A stretch of 15,632 nt of DNA. Source: Oscillospiraceae bacterium (GTDB lineage: Bacteria > Bacillota > Clostridia > Oscillospirales > Oscillospiraceae). The stretch spans positions 1-15,632 of the forward strand of contig JAFQSI010000312.1 in NCBI GenBank assembly GCA_017409645.1. The letters run 5' to 3'. The translations under genes and the position numbers were made by a program. Below the pieces are notes generated by a model. The model was not told the DNA's origin and did not search any database. It was given only the letters and a program-made list of their open reading frames with translations. Shown piece after piece: positions 7,964-13,182 of the stretch (position 1 is the first letter of the stretch; each line of letters starts with the position of its first letter).

Positions 7964-8797
7964 TCAGACCAGCAGGAACAGCAGCATGCACAGCAGCGCC
8001 TGTCCCCAATTGTAGTAGCAGAATCCGCCGAGGCTGATGCTGCCCGGGCGGGACATGGAACGGATGAGCTGGATCGCGGCATAGGTACCGACAGCGGCGG
8101 CAGCCGCACCGATCCCGGCGGAAAGCAGCTCAGGAAGGGCAACCGACCAGCCGGTTTGGGCCAGAGCGATCAGCTCCGTGACCATGGCGGTCGCATGTCT
8201 GACCGCCGCAAGGGTCCAGGCGATCCGCAGGGCGTAGCTGCGCGAGGCACCGAGCATGGAGCCAATGCAGGCACACGAGCCCACCAGGGAGATACCAGGC
8301 ACGGCAGCGGCCAGGGCGCCGACGCCGATGATGGCGCCGTCCGCGGCGGACATATGCCGCCCGTCCTTGTTGGCGGTGCGCATCCGGGTGGACAGCCACT
8401 GCAGCAGGCCGCTCAGAAGCAGCGCAGCTGCGAGCAGATACAGCTTCTGCCCGATCCCAGCCAGCAGCCCGGAGAGGAGCTGCCCGAGGATGGTCAGCAC
8501 CACGGCGAAGCGCAGCAGCCGGAGCGTTCCGGCGTTATTGAGACTGGGGTGGCTCGTCCGGCGGCGGGCCGGGGTACGAAGCTGGCGGGCAGTGCGCATG
8601 AGCCTGCGCAGCTCCAGGGAGCCGAAGGAAAGCATGATGATCAGCGATGCGGTATGTACAGCCAGCCGGAACATCACGCCCTCGGAGGGAATTCCGAAAA
8701 AGCGCAGCAGCAGCGCACGGTGGGCGTCCACGGACAGGGGCATCGGGCCGCAGATCCCGCCGACAAAGCCCATCATGGCGCTTTGGATCCAATTCAT
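7964..8797 (-). CDS. UppP/BacA-like membrane protein lacking catalytic residues
   Basis: A polytopic membrane protein of 277 aa related to undecaprenyl-diphosphate phosphatase (UppP/BacA), which recycles the C55 lipid carrier for wall synthesis. The first family motif (EGLTEFLPVSSTGH in E. coli) aligns with residues 13-26, GGICGPMPLSVDAH. Both essential glutamates become glycine (G13, G17), and the second serine becomes valine (V23); P20, S22 and H26 remain. The second motif (PGxSRSG) aligns with PGISLVG (167-173), so the Arg-Ser pair is replaced by Leu-Val. The following GASRSYALRIAW matches the family's GVSRYAASEFSF. Length and hydrophobic pattern fit the family. I infer a fold homologue with lost or changed activity. 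The start at 8797 has GGAGG 9 nt upstream, and the gene has its own promoter. ftsK follows after 15 nt. Confidence 0.75.
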   Translation of the reverse strand: MNWIQSAMMGFVGGICGPMPLSVDAHRALLLRFFGIPSEGVMFRLAVHTASLIIMLSFGSLELRRLMRTARQLRTPARRRTSHPSLNNAGTLRLLRFAVVLTILGQLLSGLLAGIGQKLYLLAAALLLSGLLQWLSTRMRTANKDGRHMSAADGAIIGVGALAAAVPGISLVGSCACIGSMLGASRSYALRIAWTLAAVRHATAMVTELIALAQTGWSVALPELLSAGIGAAAAAVGTYAAIQLIRSMSRPGSISLGGFCYYNWGQALLCMLLFLLV

Positions 8798-8835
8798 TTG
8801 ATAATTCCTCCAGGAAAACGATTTCTTTACTCGTT

Positions 8836-8865
8836 ATCATACCATAATGTCCATGTTTTGTCCAA
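8836..8865 (-). promoter_or_regulatory. Promoter of the uppP-like/ftsK operon
   Basis: Minus strand: -35-like TTGGAC (8860-8865), 18-nt spacer and -10 TATGAT (8836-8841), preceded by TGG (extended -10). The predicted start is near 8829, about 30 nt upstream of the ATG. The rest of the 180-bp gap to tepA holds only the tepA terminator and about 65 bp of unremarkable sequence. Confidence 0.65.
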
Positions 8866-8933
8866 TCTTTTTTCTTGTTCCAAATACTTGCAGAAACACC
8901 CGGATGCAACCGATAGTTGACATCGAAATGGAC

Positions 8934-8973
8934 AAAAAAGTTCGGCAGCTCTGCCGGATGGACAGAGCTGCCG
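8934..8973 (-). terminator. Intrinsic terminator of tepA
   Basis: Arms CGGCAGCTCTG (8943-8953) and CAGAGCTGCCG (8963-8973) pair perfectly around a 9-nt loop. On the minus strand the stem is followed by AACTTTTTTG. It begins 4 nt after the tepA stop codon. Confidence 0.93.
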
Positions 8974-8977
8974 CGGA

Positions 8978-9643
8978 TCATTCACGATTTGAGATCATCC
9001 GGTGCAGACATTGGAGCGCATCGCTCAGGCCGCCCAGCTCATCGATGAGCCCAATCTGCACCGCCTCCTTGCCGTAGACGATGGTGCCCACATCCGTGGC
9101 AAGCTCCCCGGTGCGCATCATCAGCTCCAGAAAGCGCTCCCGGTCCACCCGGGAATTGGTGGTGACGAAGTCAGCGATCTGCTCCTGGATCCGCTCGAAA
9201 TAGCGGAAGGTCTGGGGCGCGCCCACCACCAGACCGGTCATCCGCACCGGGTGGACCGTCATGGAGGCCGTCGGTGTGATGAACGAATGCTTGGTGCAGA
9301 CCGCCAGGGGGATACCGATGGAGTGGCCGCCCCCCAGCACCAAAGATACCGTGGGCTTTTTCATACCGGAGATCATCTCCGCGATGGCCAGCCCCGCCTC
9401 GATGTCACCGCCGACGGTGTTCAGCAGAAGCAGCAGCCCGTCGATCTCGTCGCTCTCCTCGATGTTGGCAAGCAGCGGCAGGATGTGTTCGTATTTGGTG
9501 GTCTTGGCGTTCTCCGGCAGGACCTGGTGGCCCTCCACCTGGCCGATGATGGTCAGGGTGTAGATGCTGCCGAGCTTGGACGCCGTCAGGTCCGCCCCCA
9601 GCTCCTTCAGCTTTTCAAGTTCCTTGTCCTGATTATCTTCCAT
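8978..9643 (-). CDS. tepA: ClpP-like serine protease TepA (translocation-enhancing protein)
   Basis: A ClpP/crotonase-fold protein of 221 aa matching the TepA/YmfB group, described in Bacillus as helping protein export by degrading signal-peptide remnants. Features seen: NTVGGDIEAGLAIAEMI (75-91), the nucleophile region LGGGHSIGIPLAV with predicted catalytic Ser108, MTVHPVRM with predicted His131, and a C-terminal GKEAVQIGLIDELGG block. Asp184 is the likely third triad member, assigned only by alignment from memory. There is no signal peptide or Clp-binding N-terminal loop of classical type. The start ATG at 9643 is preceded by GGAGGT with 7-nt spacing. In Bacillus, tepA lies close to spoIIIE; here ftsK lies two genes downstream, which supports the assignment. 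A terminator separates it from the uppP-like gene. No convincing promoter was seen in the 56 nt upstream of the start. Confidence 0.85.
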   Translation of the reverse strand: MEDNQDKELEKLKELGADLTASKLGSIYTLTIIGQVEGHQVLPENAKTTKYEHILPLLANIEESDEIDGLLLLLNTVGGDIEAGLAIAEMISGMKKPTVSLVLGGGHSIGIPLAVCTKHSFITPTASMTVHPVRMTGLVVGAPQTFRYFERIQEQIADFVTTNSRVDRERFLELMMRTGELATDVGTIVYGKEAVQIGLIDELGGLSDALQCLHRMISNRE

Positions 9644-9699
9644 GGATCATACCTCCCGATTTTCTGTTAGCTTTTCCGGTTCCCGGCAAAAAATACCCG

Positions 9700-9728
9700 T
9701 TGCATTGGAGGAGAAAATGTCGTATAAT
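9700..9728 (+). promoter_or_regulatory. Promoter of the ybaK-TSCPD operon
   Basis: -35 TTGCAT (9700-9705), exactly 17 nt of spacer, and a perfect -10 TATAAT (9723-9728). The predicted start is near 9735, giving a leader of only about 10 nt. A strong-looking GGAGGAG at 9707-9713 lies inside the spacer, so it should not be in the mRNA. Confidence 0.8.
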
Positions 9729-9744
9729 ACCCACGGTGATACAT

Positions 9745-10218
9745 ATGGCGAAGAAAACCAATGCTGTCCGGTTGGTGGAGCAGGCGAAGCTTACCTGTCG
9801 GGAGCATTTCTATGAATACGACGAGAACGATCTGAGCGGGCTCCACGCCGCCGAGGCGCTGGGACGGCCGCCCGAGGAAGTCTTCAAGACCTTGGTCGCC
9901 CGGGGCGCAAAGACGGGCATCAATGTGTTCTGTATCCCGGTCTGCTGCGAGCTGGACCTGAAGAAGGCGGCAAAGGCGGCAGGGGACAAGAATATGGAGC
10001 TGATCCACGTCAAAGAGCTGCTCGGCCTGACCGGCTACATCCGGGGCGGCTGCTCTCCCGTGGGTATGAAGAAGAAATATCCCACCTATTTTGACGAGAC
10101 TGTAGAGCTTTATGACACCATCGCCGTCTCTGCCGGTGAGCGCGGCCACCAGATGGAGGTGGAGCCCATGGCTCTGGCGGAGCTGGTTGGTGCGGTCCTG
10201 GCGGATCTAACTGTGTAA
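9745..10218 (+). CDS. ybaK: Cys-tRNA(Pro)/Cys-tRNA(Cys) deacylase, YbaK/EbsC family
   Basis: A trans-editing factor that hydrolyses cysteine wrongly attached to tRNA(Pro). The protein is 157 aa, the standard single-domain length. Family features are HAAEALGRPPEEVFKTLV (34-51), where K48 aligns with the conserved functional lysine, and GYIRGGCSPVGMKKKYPT (97-114), the YbaK signature with its G-x-x-x-G-G-x-S-P motif. Start choice: in-frame and out-of-frame ATGs further upstream lie within or before the -10 box, so the ATG at 9745 is the first usable one. Its only ribosome binding site candidate is GGTGAT a few nt upstream, which is weak. It is divergent from tepA and is followed after 25 nt by the TSCPD gene, with no terminator between. 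Confidence 0.92.
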   Translation: MAKKTNAVRLVEQAKLTCREHFYEYDENDLSGLHAAEALGRPPEEVFKTLVARGAKTGINVFCIPVCCELDLKKAAKAAGDKNMELIHVKELLGLTGYIRGGCSPVGMKKKYPTYFDETVELYDTIAVSAGERGHQMEVEPMALAELVGAVLADLTV

Positions 10219-10243
10219 ATTACCATTAAAGGAGAAAATAACT

Positions 10244-10489
10244 ATGTACGAATACAAGACCAGCGGCACCTGCTCCCAGCGTATCCTGTTCGACGTGGTG
10301 GACGGCAAGGTCCGGAATGTTCAGTTCATCGGCGGCTGCAACGGCAACCTGAAGGGCATCGCCTCCCTCGTGGAGGGCATGGACGCCGACGCCGTCATCG
10401 AGCGCTGCCAGGGCATCACCTGCGGCATGAAGCGCACCTCCTGCCCCGATCAGCTGGCCCAGGCCCTGATAGCCGCCAAGAACGCCTGA
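10244..10489 (+). CDS. Small TSCPD domain protein (TIGR03905-like)
   Basis: An 81-aa protein with the diagnostic TSCPDQLAQAL motif (65-75), a domain also found at the C-terminus of B12-dependent ribonucleotide reductases and as free-standing small proteins such as this one. It has five cysteines (C10, C32, C55, C60, C67) spread over the chain, which suggests metal or redox chemistry; that is inference. The GGCNGNLKGIASLVEGM block (30-46) is typical of the family. AAAGGAG lies 9 nt before the ATG. It is the second gene of the ybaK operon and is closed by a strong terminator. The molecular function is not known. Confidence 0.88.
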   Translation: MYEYKTSGTCSQRILFDVVDGKVRNVQFIGGCNGNLKGIASLVEGMDADAVIERCQGITCGMKRTSCPDQLAQALIAAKNA

Positions 10490-10496
10490 TCAAACG

Positions 10497-10524
10497 AAAA
10501 AGCAGGTCTGCGGACCTGCTTTTT
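10497..10524 (+). terminator. Intrinsic terminator of the ybaK-TSCPD operon
   Basis: Perfect 12-bp stem: AAAAAGCAGGTC (10497-10508) and GACCTGCTTTTT (10513-10524) around a TGCG tetraloop. It begins 7 nt after the TSCPD stop codon. The symmetry means it could act on both strands. Confidence 0.95.
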
Positions 10525-10568
10525 CTGCATTCAAGATCTGATGGATGAGAAGAAAGGAGTTCGCTGCT

Positions 10569-10970
10569 ATGACTTTCCGGCAGAATGAGATATTCGTGAA
10601 ACAGTTTCTGTGGACCTCCGGGATCCTCACCGCCGTGATGGCGGTCCTTTTCCTCCGGGATCGGGCGATGCTGCTGCCGCTGTTGGTGTGTCTCGGTATG
10701 CTGCTGGGGCCGGCTGTCCATGTTTGGCGGACAGAGCCGATGGTGACGGTAGATGAATGGGGCGTGGTGTGCGGCGCCCCGGAGCGGCCGGTGTGGTCGT
10801 ACGCTTGGGCGCAGATCGCCCAGGTTCGCAGGGTCACCCGTTTCACCAGCCCAGCTGCACAGCTGATCCCCATCGAGGAACCACTCCGGGATATCACGTT
10901 CCTTGGTTTTCAGTTGAGCCGCAGGGCAAAGACCGCTCTGCGCAAATACTGCCCGGGCTATCGGGAATGA
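10569..10970 (+). CDS. Two-helix membrane protein, possibly PH/YcxB-like
   Basis: A 133-aa protein with two hydrophobic helices (about 13-29 and 33-52), then a soluble C-terminal part. The layout of a short N-terminus, a two-helix hairpin and a region containing VTVDEWGVVC and WSYAWAQIAQV resembles small bacterial PH-domain or YcxB-like membrane proteins, in which a strand is followed by a W-x-x-I turn. I hold this only loosely. Start choice: the ATG at 10545 has no ribosome binding site, whereas AAGGAG (10554-10559) sits 9 nt before the ATG at 10569. It follows the ybaK-operon terminator with only about 30 nt of free sequence, and no promoter is evident, so it may depend on readthrough. It ends in its own terminator. 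Confidence 0.72.
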   Translation: MTFRQNEIFVKQFLWTSGILTAVMAVLFLRDRAMLLPLLVCLGMLLGPAVHVWRTEPMVTVDEWGVVCGAPERPVWSYAWAQIAQVRRVTRFTSPAAQLIPIEEPLRDITFLGFQLSRRAKTALRKYCPGYRE

Positions 10971-10973
10971 TTG

Positions 10974-11005
10974 AACCGGCACCACTGCGGCGGTGCCGGT
11001 TTTTT
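10974..11005 (+). terminator. Intrinsic terminator of the two-helix membrane protein gene
   Basis: Arms AACCGGCACC (10974-10983) and GGTGCCGGTT (10992-11001) enclose an 8-nt loop and are followed by a T-run to 11005. The T-run overlaps the stop codon (11004-11006) of the convergent 108-aa gene. Read from the other strand, the stem is followed by CAATCATT, so it is a poor terminator in that direction. Confidence 0.9.
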
Positions 11006-11330
11006 ATCGGTCAAACCGATAATGTTCGGGAGCCACTCCATCGATGCGCAGGACATTCTGGATGGTTTGAACGGATCTCTGCGCGAAGGCCTGGAAAAAA
11101 GCGGCAGGGGAGGGGTACTCCGTATCGCCGATGTAGTACCGTTTCTCAAAGAATTCCGGCTTCCTTCGACGGTCATGATCGGAGCTGACACCGATATTTA
11201 AGACATTTCCGTCCAAGAGCAGCTCGATCTCCAGAATGTCGTTCTCCGCCATCAGCTTCATGAGAGCAGACATGGCGATCTGCTCCGCTTGAGATGCATC
11301 CGGAGATTTCTTCTTCCGAAATGAAAACAT
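11004..11330 (-). CDS. Hypothetical protein, 108 aa, paired with an XRE regulator
   Basis: Unrecognised small protein. It has a basic start (MFSFRKKKSP), then an apparently alternating region DILEIELLLDGNVLNIGVSS (31-50) and a C-terminal part with FFEKRYYIGDTEYPSPAAFF (60-79). The pattern suggests a compact alpha+beta soluble protein without membrane segments. The ATG at 11330 is preceded by AGGAGGT with 6-nt spacing, whereas the longer open frame reaching 11729 runs antiparallel in frame space over the XRE gene and is a shadow. The gene starts 14 nt after the XRE stop, so the two are almost certainly cotranslated from one mRNA. A role linked to the regulator is inferred from this alone. Confidence 0.75.
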   Translation of the reverse strand: MFSFRKKKSPDASQAEQIAMSALMKLMAENDILEIELLLDGNVLNIGVSSDHDRRRKPEFFEKRYYIGDTEYPSPAAFFQAFAQRSVQTIQNVLRIDGVAPEHYRFDR

Positions 11331-11344
11331 CACGCAACCTCCTA

Positions 11345-11719
11345 TCAAAAAATCAGTCCGATCAGTAGCCCCAGTACAAACCCCAGTCCGCCCACCAGCC
11401 AGTAGTCGATGGGATTTTTCTTCACGGGTCTGCGCTTGACATGGCGGATGACCTCCCGGACCACGACCTTTTCCTTTTCCACTGTCTCCACCACGTTCAG
11501 GACCACGGACTTCGGTTCGGGCCGGATGCCGGTGGCGAGGTATTCCACCTCCGTTTCCAGAATTTCCGCAAGCTGGATGAGCTTGGCGGTGTCGGGGGAG
11601 GAGATGCCCTGTTCCCATTTGCTCACGGCCTGCCGCGAGACATTCAGTCGCCGGGCCAGCTCCGTCTGAGAGATGCTCCGCTCTTTCCGGAGGGAGATGA
11701 TCCGTTCTCCTAAATTCAA
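11345..11719 (-). CDS. XRE-family regulator with C-terminal membrane helix
   Basis: A 124-aa protein. Residues 1-60 form a Cro/C1-type helix-turn-helix: GERIISLRKERSISQTELARRLNVSRQAVSKWEQG is the classic pattern (recognition helix around 28-36). A basic linker (KRRPVKK) leads to a C-terminal hydrophobic helix (106-124, LVGGLGFVLGLLIGLIF). It is therefore a DNA-binding protein tethered to the membrane, a common Firmicute design. The start codon is TTG at 11719: the frame has a stop just upstream, the N-terminus matches the family exactly, and AGGTGA (11726-11731) gives 6-nt spacing. The tyrosine recombinase gene ends 55 nt upstream on the same strand. A 13-bp dyad lies in that gap and could be its operator. 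Confidence 0.87.
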   Translation of the reverse strand: MNLGERIISLRKERSISQTELARRLNVSRQAVSKWEQGISSPDTAKLIQLAEILETEVEYLATGIRPEPKSVVLNVVETVEKEKVVVREVIRHVKRRPVKKNPIDYWLVGGLGFVLGLLIGLIF

Positions 11720-11742
11720 AACATTTCACCTGATTTCTATGT

Positions 11743-11755
11743 CAACTATCAGTTG
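11743..11755 (-). promoter_or_regulatory. Candidate operator: 13-bp dyad upstream of the XRE gene
   Basis: CAACT-ATC-AGTTG (plus strand) has perfect 5-bp arms around a 3-nt centre, with partial symmetry continuing outward. It lies 24 nt before the XRE start. A weak promoter pair, TTGATG (11756-11761) and TAGAAA (11734-11739) with 16-nt spacing, would place the dyad in its spacer, but it would put the RNA start almost on the ribosome binding site. The operator role is inference. Confidence 0.35.
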
Positions 11756-11774
11756 CATCAAGGGGATATCCAAA

Positions 11775-12782
11775 TTATTCGTCGTTGTTTTTCAGGTCCA
11801 GGCGGGCGATGGGATTGGCCTCGGCGGCGATCTTCAGCTCCGTGGACTCGATGTGGGTGTAGATCTGTGTGGTGTTCAAATTCTCGTGACCAAGCACATC
11901 CTGGACGGTCTTCACATCCACGCCGCCGGAGAGCATCAGGGTGGCGGCGGTGTGGCGGAGCTTGTGGGCAGAGAACTGCTCTGCGTCCAGACCCGCCTGG
12001 GTCAGGGCCTTTTTCACCAGCCGGTGGACCGCAGACACGCTGATCCGCTCACCGTTGCGGGAGCCGAAAAGGGCCCGGTTATCGGTAAGCACTTTTTTGT
12101 TGCGTTCGACCAGGTAATCGTCGATGGCTTTGCGGCAAGGCGTACCGAAGTAGACGAAGCGCTCCTTGTTGCCCTTGCCGACCACCCGGAGCCGGTCGTC
12201 GTAGATGTCGCTGATGTTCAGCCCCACAAGCTCGCTGCGCCGGATGCCGCAGCTGAGGAAGATCATCAGGATCGCGTAGTCACGCTTTTCGTTGGGGCCG
12301 GAGACAGCGCTCAGGAGCGCTGCAGACTGCTCCAGCGTCAGATATTTCGGCAGGCTTCGCCGGAGCTTGGGGTATTCCAGATCCGCCACGGGATTTTCCT
12401 CGATCTGCTTGGTCCGTACCGTCAGATACTTGTAAAAGGACTTCAGCGCCGAGAGCTTCCTGGCTCTGGAGGATGCACTGATGCCGCGGTCGGCCATCGG
12501 CGCGTCCGGGTCCGTGGTCCGGTCATTGGCCAGCCAGGACAGAAACTCATAGACATCCGGGGTCGTGATGCCGGCCACGAAGTCCAGATCCACATCCAGA
12601 ATGTCCACGGACTCAAAGGGCACGTTCAGGCTCTGGCCGGAACGCATCAGCTTCATGAACCGCAGGAACATCCGCAGGTCCAGATGATACTCCGAGATCG
12701 TCCGGGGCGACTGGGCCTTGATCGTTTCATGATAACTCAAAAATTCCCGCACCACCGCGGGGCAATCGGCGTATTTTCGCAT
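11775..12782 (-). CDS. Tyrosine recombinase XerC/XerD-like
   Basis: Site-specific recombinase of 335 aa. The N-terminal SAM-like core-binding domain (about 5-125) includes AQSPRTISEYHLDLRMFLRF. The catalytic domain is complete: R181 (CGIRRSEL), K203 (GKGNKER), H273 and R276 (SAHKLRH), H299 (LGHENL) and nucleophile Y308 (IYTH). It resembles XerC/XerD, and its length is slightly above the usual 295-305 owing to an insert around residues 50-100. It may be the dimer-resolving Xer or an accessory recombinase; no dif-like site is seen in the window. Start choice: the ATG at 12782 has AGGAGG (12791-12796) 8 nt upstream, and the further open frame to 12863 runs into a palindrome and begins with TTG. 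A TTGACA/TATCAT promoter lies about 130 nt upstream. The XRE gene follows after 55 nt. Confidence 0.92.
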   Translation of the reverse strand: MRKYADCPAVVREFLSYHETIKAQSPRTISEYHLDLRMFLRFMKLMRSGQSLNVPFESVDILDVDLDFVAGITTPDVYEFLSWLANDRTTDPDAPMADRGISASSRARKLSALKSFYKYLTVRTKQIEENPVADLEYPKLRRSLPKYLTLEQSAALLSAVSGPNEKRDYAILMIFLSCGIRRSELVGLNISDIYDDRLRVVGKGNKERFVYFGTPCRKAIDDYLVERNKKVLTDNRALFGSRNGERISVSAVHRLVKKALTQAGLDAEQFSAHKLRHTAATLMLSGGVDVKTVQDVLGHENLNTTQIYTHIESTELKIAAEANPIARLDLKNNDE

Positions 12783-12849
12783 AAGGGAGGCCTCCTGGTT
12801 CAGAGGCTCCTTTTGACCCAGTCGCTGGGCCAGACTGCTTGACGCATCT

Positions 12850-12865
12850 CCCCAACGCAACAAAA
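12850..12865 (-). repeat. 16-bp repeat copy 1 (inverted)
   Basis: CCCCAACGCAACAAAA. This is the reverse complement of copies 2 (12872-12887) and 3 (12953-12968). With copy 2 it forms the palindrome; with copy 3 it brackets the recombinase promoter. Confidence 0.9.
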
Positions 12866-12871
12866 TTAAAA

Positions 12872-12887
12872 TTTTGTTGCGTTGGGG
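12872..12887 (+). repeat. 16-bp repeat copy 2
   Basis: TTTTGTTGCGTTGGGG, the right arm of the palindrome. It is identical and in direct orientation to copy 3, with starts 81 bp apart. Confidence 0.9.
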
Positions 12888-12909
12888 ACTGGAGACTCCG
12901 GTTTCGAGT

Positions 12910-12939
12910 ATGATAACACAGGGCGACGGTGGGTGTCAA
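12910..12939 (-). promoter_or_regulatory. Promoter of the recombinase gene
   Basis: Minus strand: consensus -35 TTGACA (12934-12939), 18-nt spacer, -10 TATCAT (12910-12915). The predicted start is near 12903, giving a leader of about 120 nt that contains the palindrome. The promoter lies between repeat copies 2 and 3. Confidence 0.7.
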
Positions 12940-12952
12940 GGTCCTCTGCTGT

Positions 12953-12968
12953 TTTTGTTGCGTTGGGG
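12953..12968 (+). repeat. 16-bp repeat copy 3
   Basis: TTTTGTTGCGTTGGGG, exact match to copy 2 and inverse of copy 1. The match ends abruptly at both sides (flanks differ), so it is a discrete unit. The 12783-13043 stretch holds only these repeats, the two promoters and the recombinase ribosome binding site; I see no gene in it. Confidence 0.9.
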
Positions 12969-12985
12969 CTCTTCTGCCATGCTTC

Positions 12986-13014
12986 TCGACGATTTTGCAG
13001 GGCCATGCTATCAT
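12986..13014 (+). promoter_or_regulatory. Promoter of the nitroreductase remnant
   Basis: -35-like TCGACG (12986-12991), 17-nt spacer, -10 TATCAT (13009-13014) preceded by TGC (extended -10). The predicted start is near 13021, about 23 nt before the ATG at 13044. Confidence 0.55.
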
Positions 13015-13043
13015 GATCGCAGCTTATCTTTGGAGGTTTCGCC

Positions 13044-13132
13044 ATGCAGTTTTCTGAGCTTGCGGCCGAGCGCTTTCGGTTCTGGAATACGAACACCGTT
13101 CTGTTGCGCAGGAAGATGAAATATTGCTCTGA
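13044..13132 (+). pseudogene. Nitroreductase N-terminal remnant, frameshifted and truncated
   Basis: An ATG with ideal GGAGG (7-nt spacing) opens MQFSELAAERF, the typical start of small FMN-dependent nitroreductases. At the TTT of residue 11 the meaningful frame shifts: reading from 13076 gives SVLEYEHRSVAQEDEILL and a stop at 13130-13132. This resembles the continuation expected in the family (ERFSVR-x-aromatic, then a P/S-V-x-x-E-D segment and ILLAG). One lost T would explain the shift. Everything after about residue 29 is missing, and the intrinsic terminator follows 6 nt later. The unshifted frame instead gives a 49-aa chain of low plausibility that runs through the terminator to 13193. 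The nitroreductase identity rests on short motif resemblance only. The alternative is a real small ORF. Confidence 0.5.
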
Positions 13133-13138
13133 GATTGG

Positions 13139-13165
13139 AAAAGACCGCCGATTCGGCGGTCTTTT
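13139..13165. terminator. Bidirectional intrinsic terminator
   Basis: Perfect 12-bp arms AAAAGACCGCCG (13139-13150) and CGGCGGTCTTTT (13154-13165) around an ATT loop, with A/T-runs on both sides. It serves the plus-strand remnant and the minus-strand lipoprotein operon that ends at 13183. Confidence 0.94.
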
Positions 13166-13182
13166 ATGGAAAATTGGTGTAA

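Larger units (their letters stand above)
12849..12888. repeat. 40-bp near-perfect palindrome in the recombinase leader
   Basis: Two 19-bp arms, TCCCCAACGCAACAAAATT (12849-12867) and its exact reverse complement (12870-12888), flank a 2-nt AA centre. In RNA from the recombinase promoter it would fold as a long hairpin about 65 nt before the start codon. No U-run follows on either strand, so it is not a standard terminator. Confidence 0.9.

Noticed and set aside
5606..8920. Very long open frame on the plus strand (about 1100 codons) antisense to ftsK and the uppP-like gene
   Set aside because: It is fully antisense to two clear genes, has a low-complexity Gly/Asp/Ala/His composition expected from the complement of GC-rich codons, no ribosome binding site, and covers a terminator and promoters.
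11775..12782. Integrated element or prophage marked by the tyrosine recombinase
   Set aside because: No phage, plasmid or conjugation genes, no tRNA and no flanking attachment-type direct repeats are present around the recombinase; the neighbours are chromosomal housekeeping genes.
11673..12842. 389-codon plus-strand open frame across the recombinase gene
   Set aside because: Antisense to a recombinase with all catalytic residues; composition is shadow-like and there is no start signal.
12850..12887. Palindrome as a Xer dif site
   Set aside because: dif sites have about 11-bp arms around a 6-8 bp centre and a different sequence; this has a 2-nt centre and a GC-rich outer arm.
12850..12887. 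Palindrome as an intrinsic terminator
   Set aside because: No U-run follows on either strand, and the centre rather than the base of the stem is AT-rich.
12783..13014. Minus-strand open frame continuing from the recombinase 5' region through the repeats
   Set aside because: It reads through promoter and repeats, lacks a ribosome binding site and shows no recognisable protein pattern.
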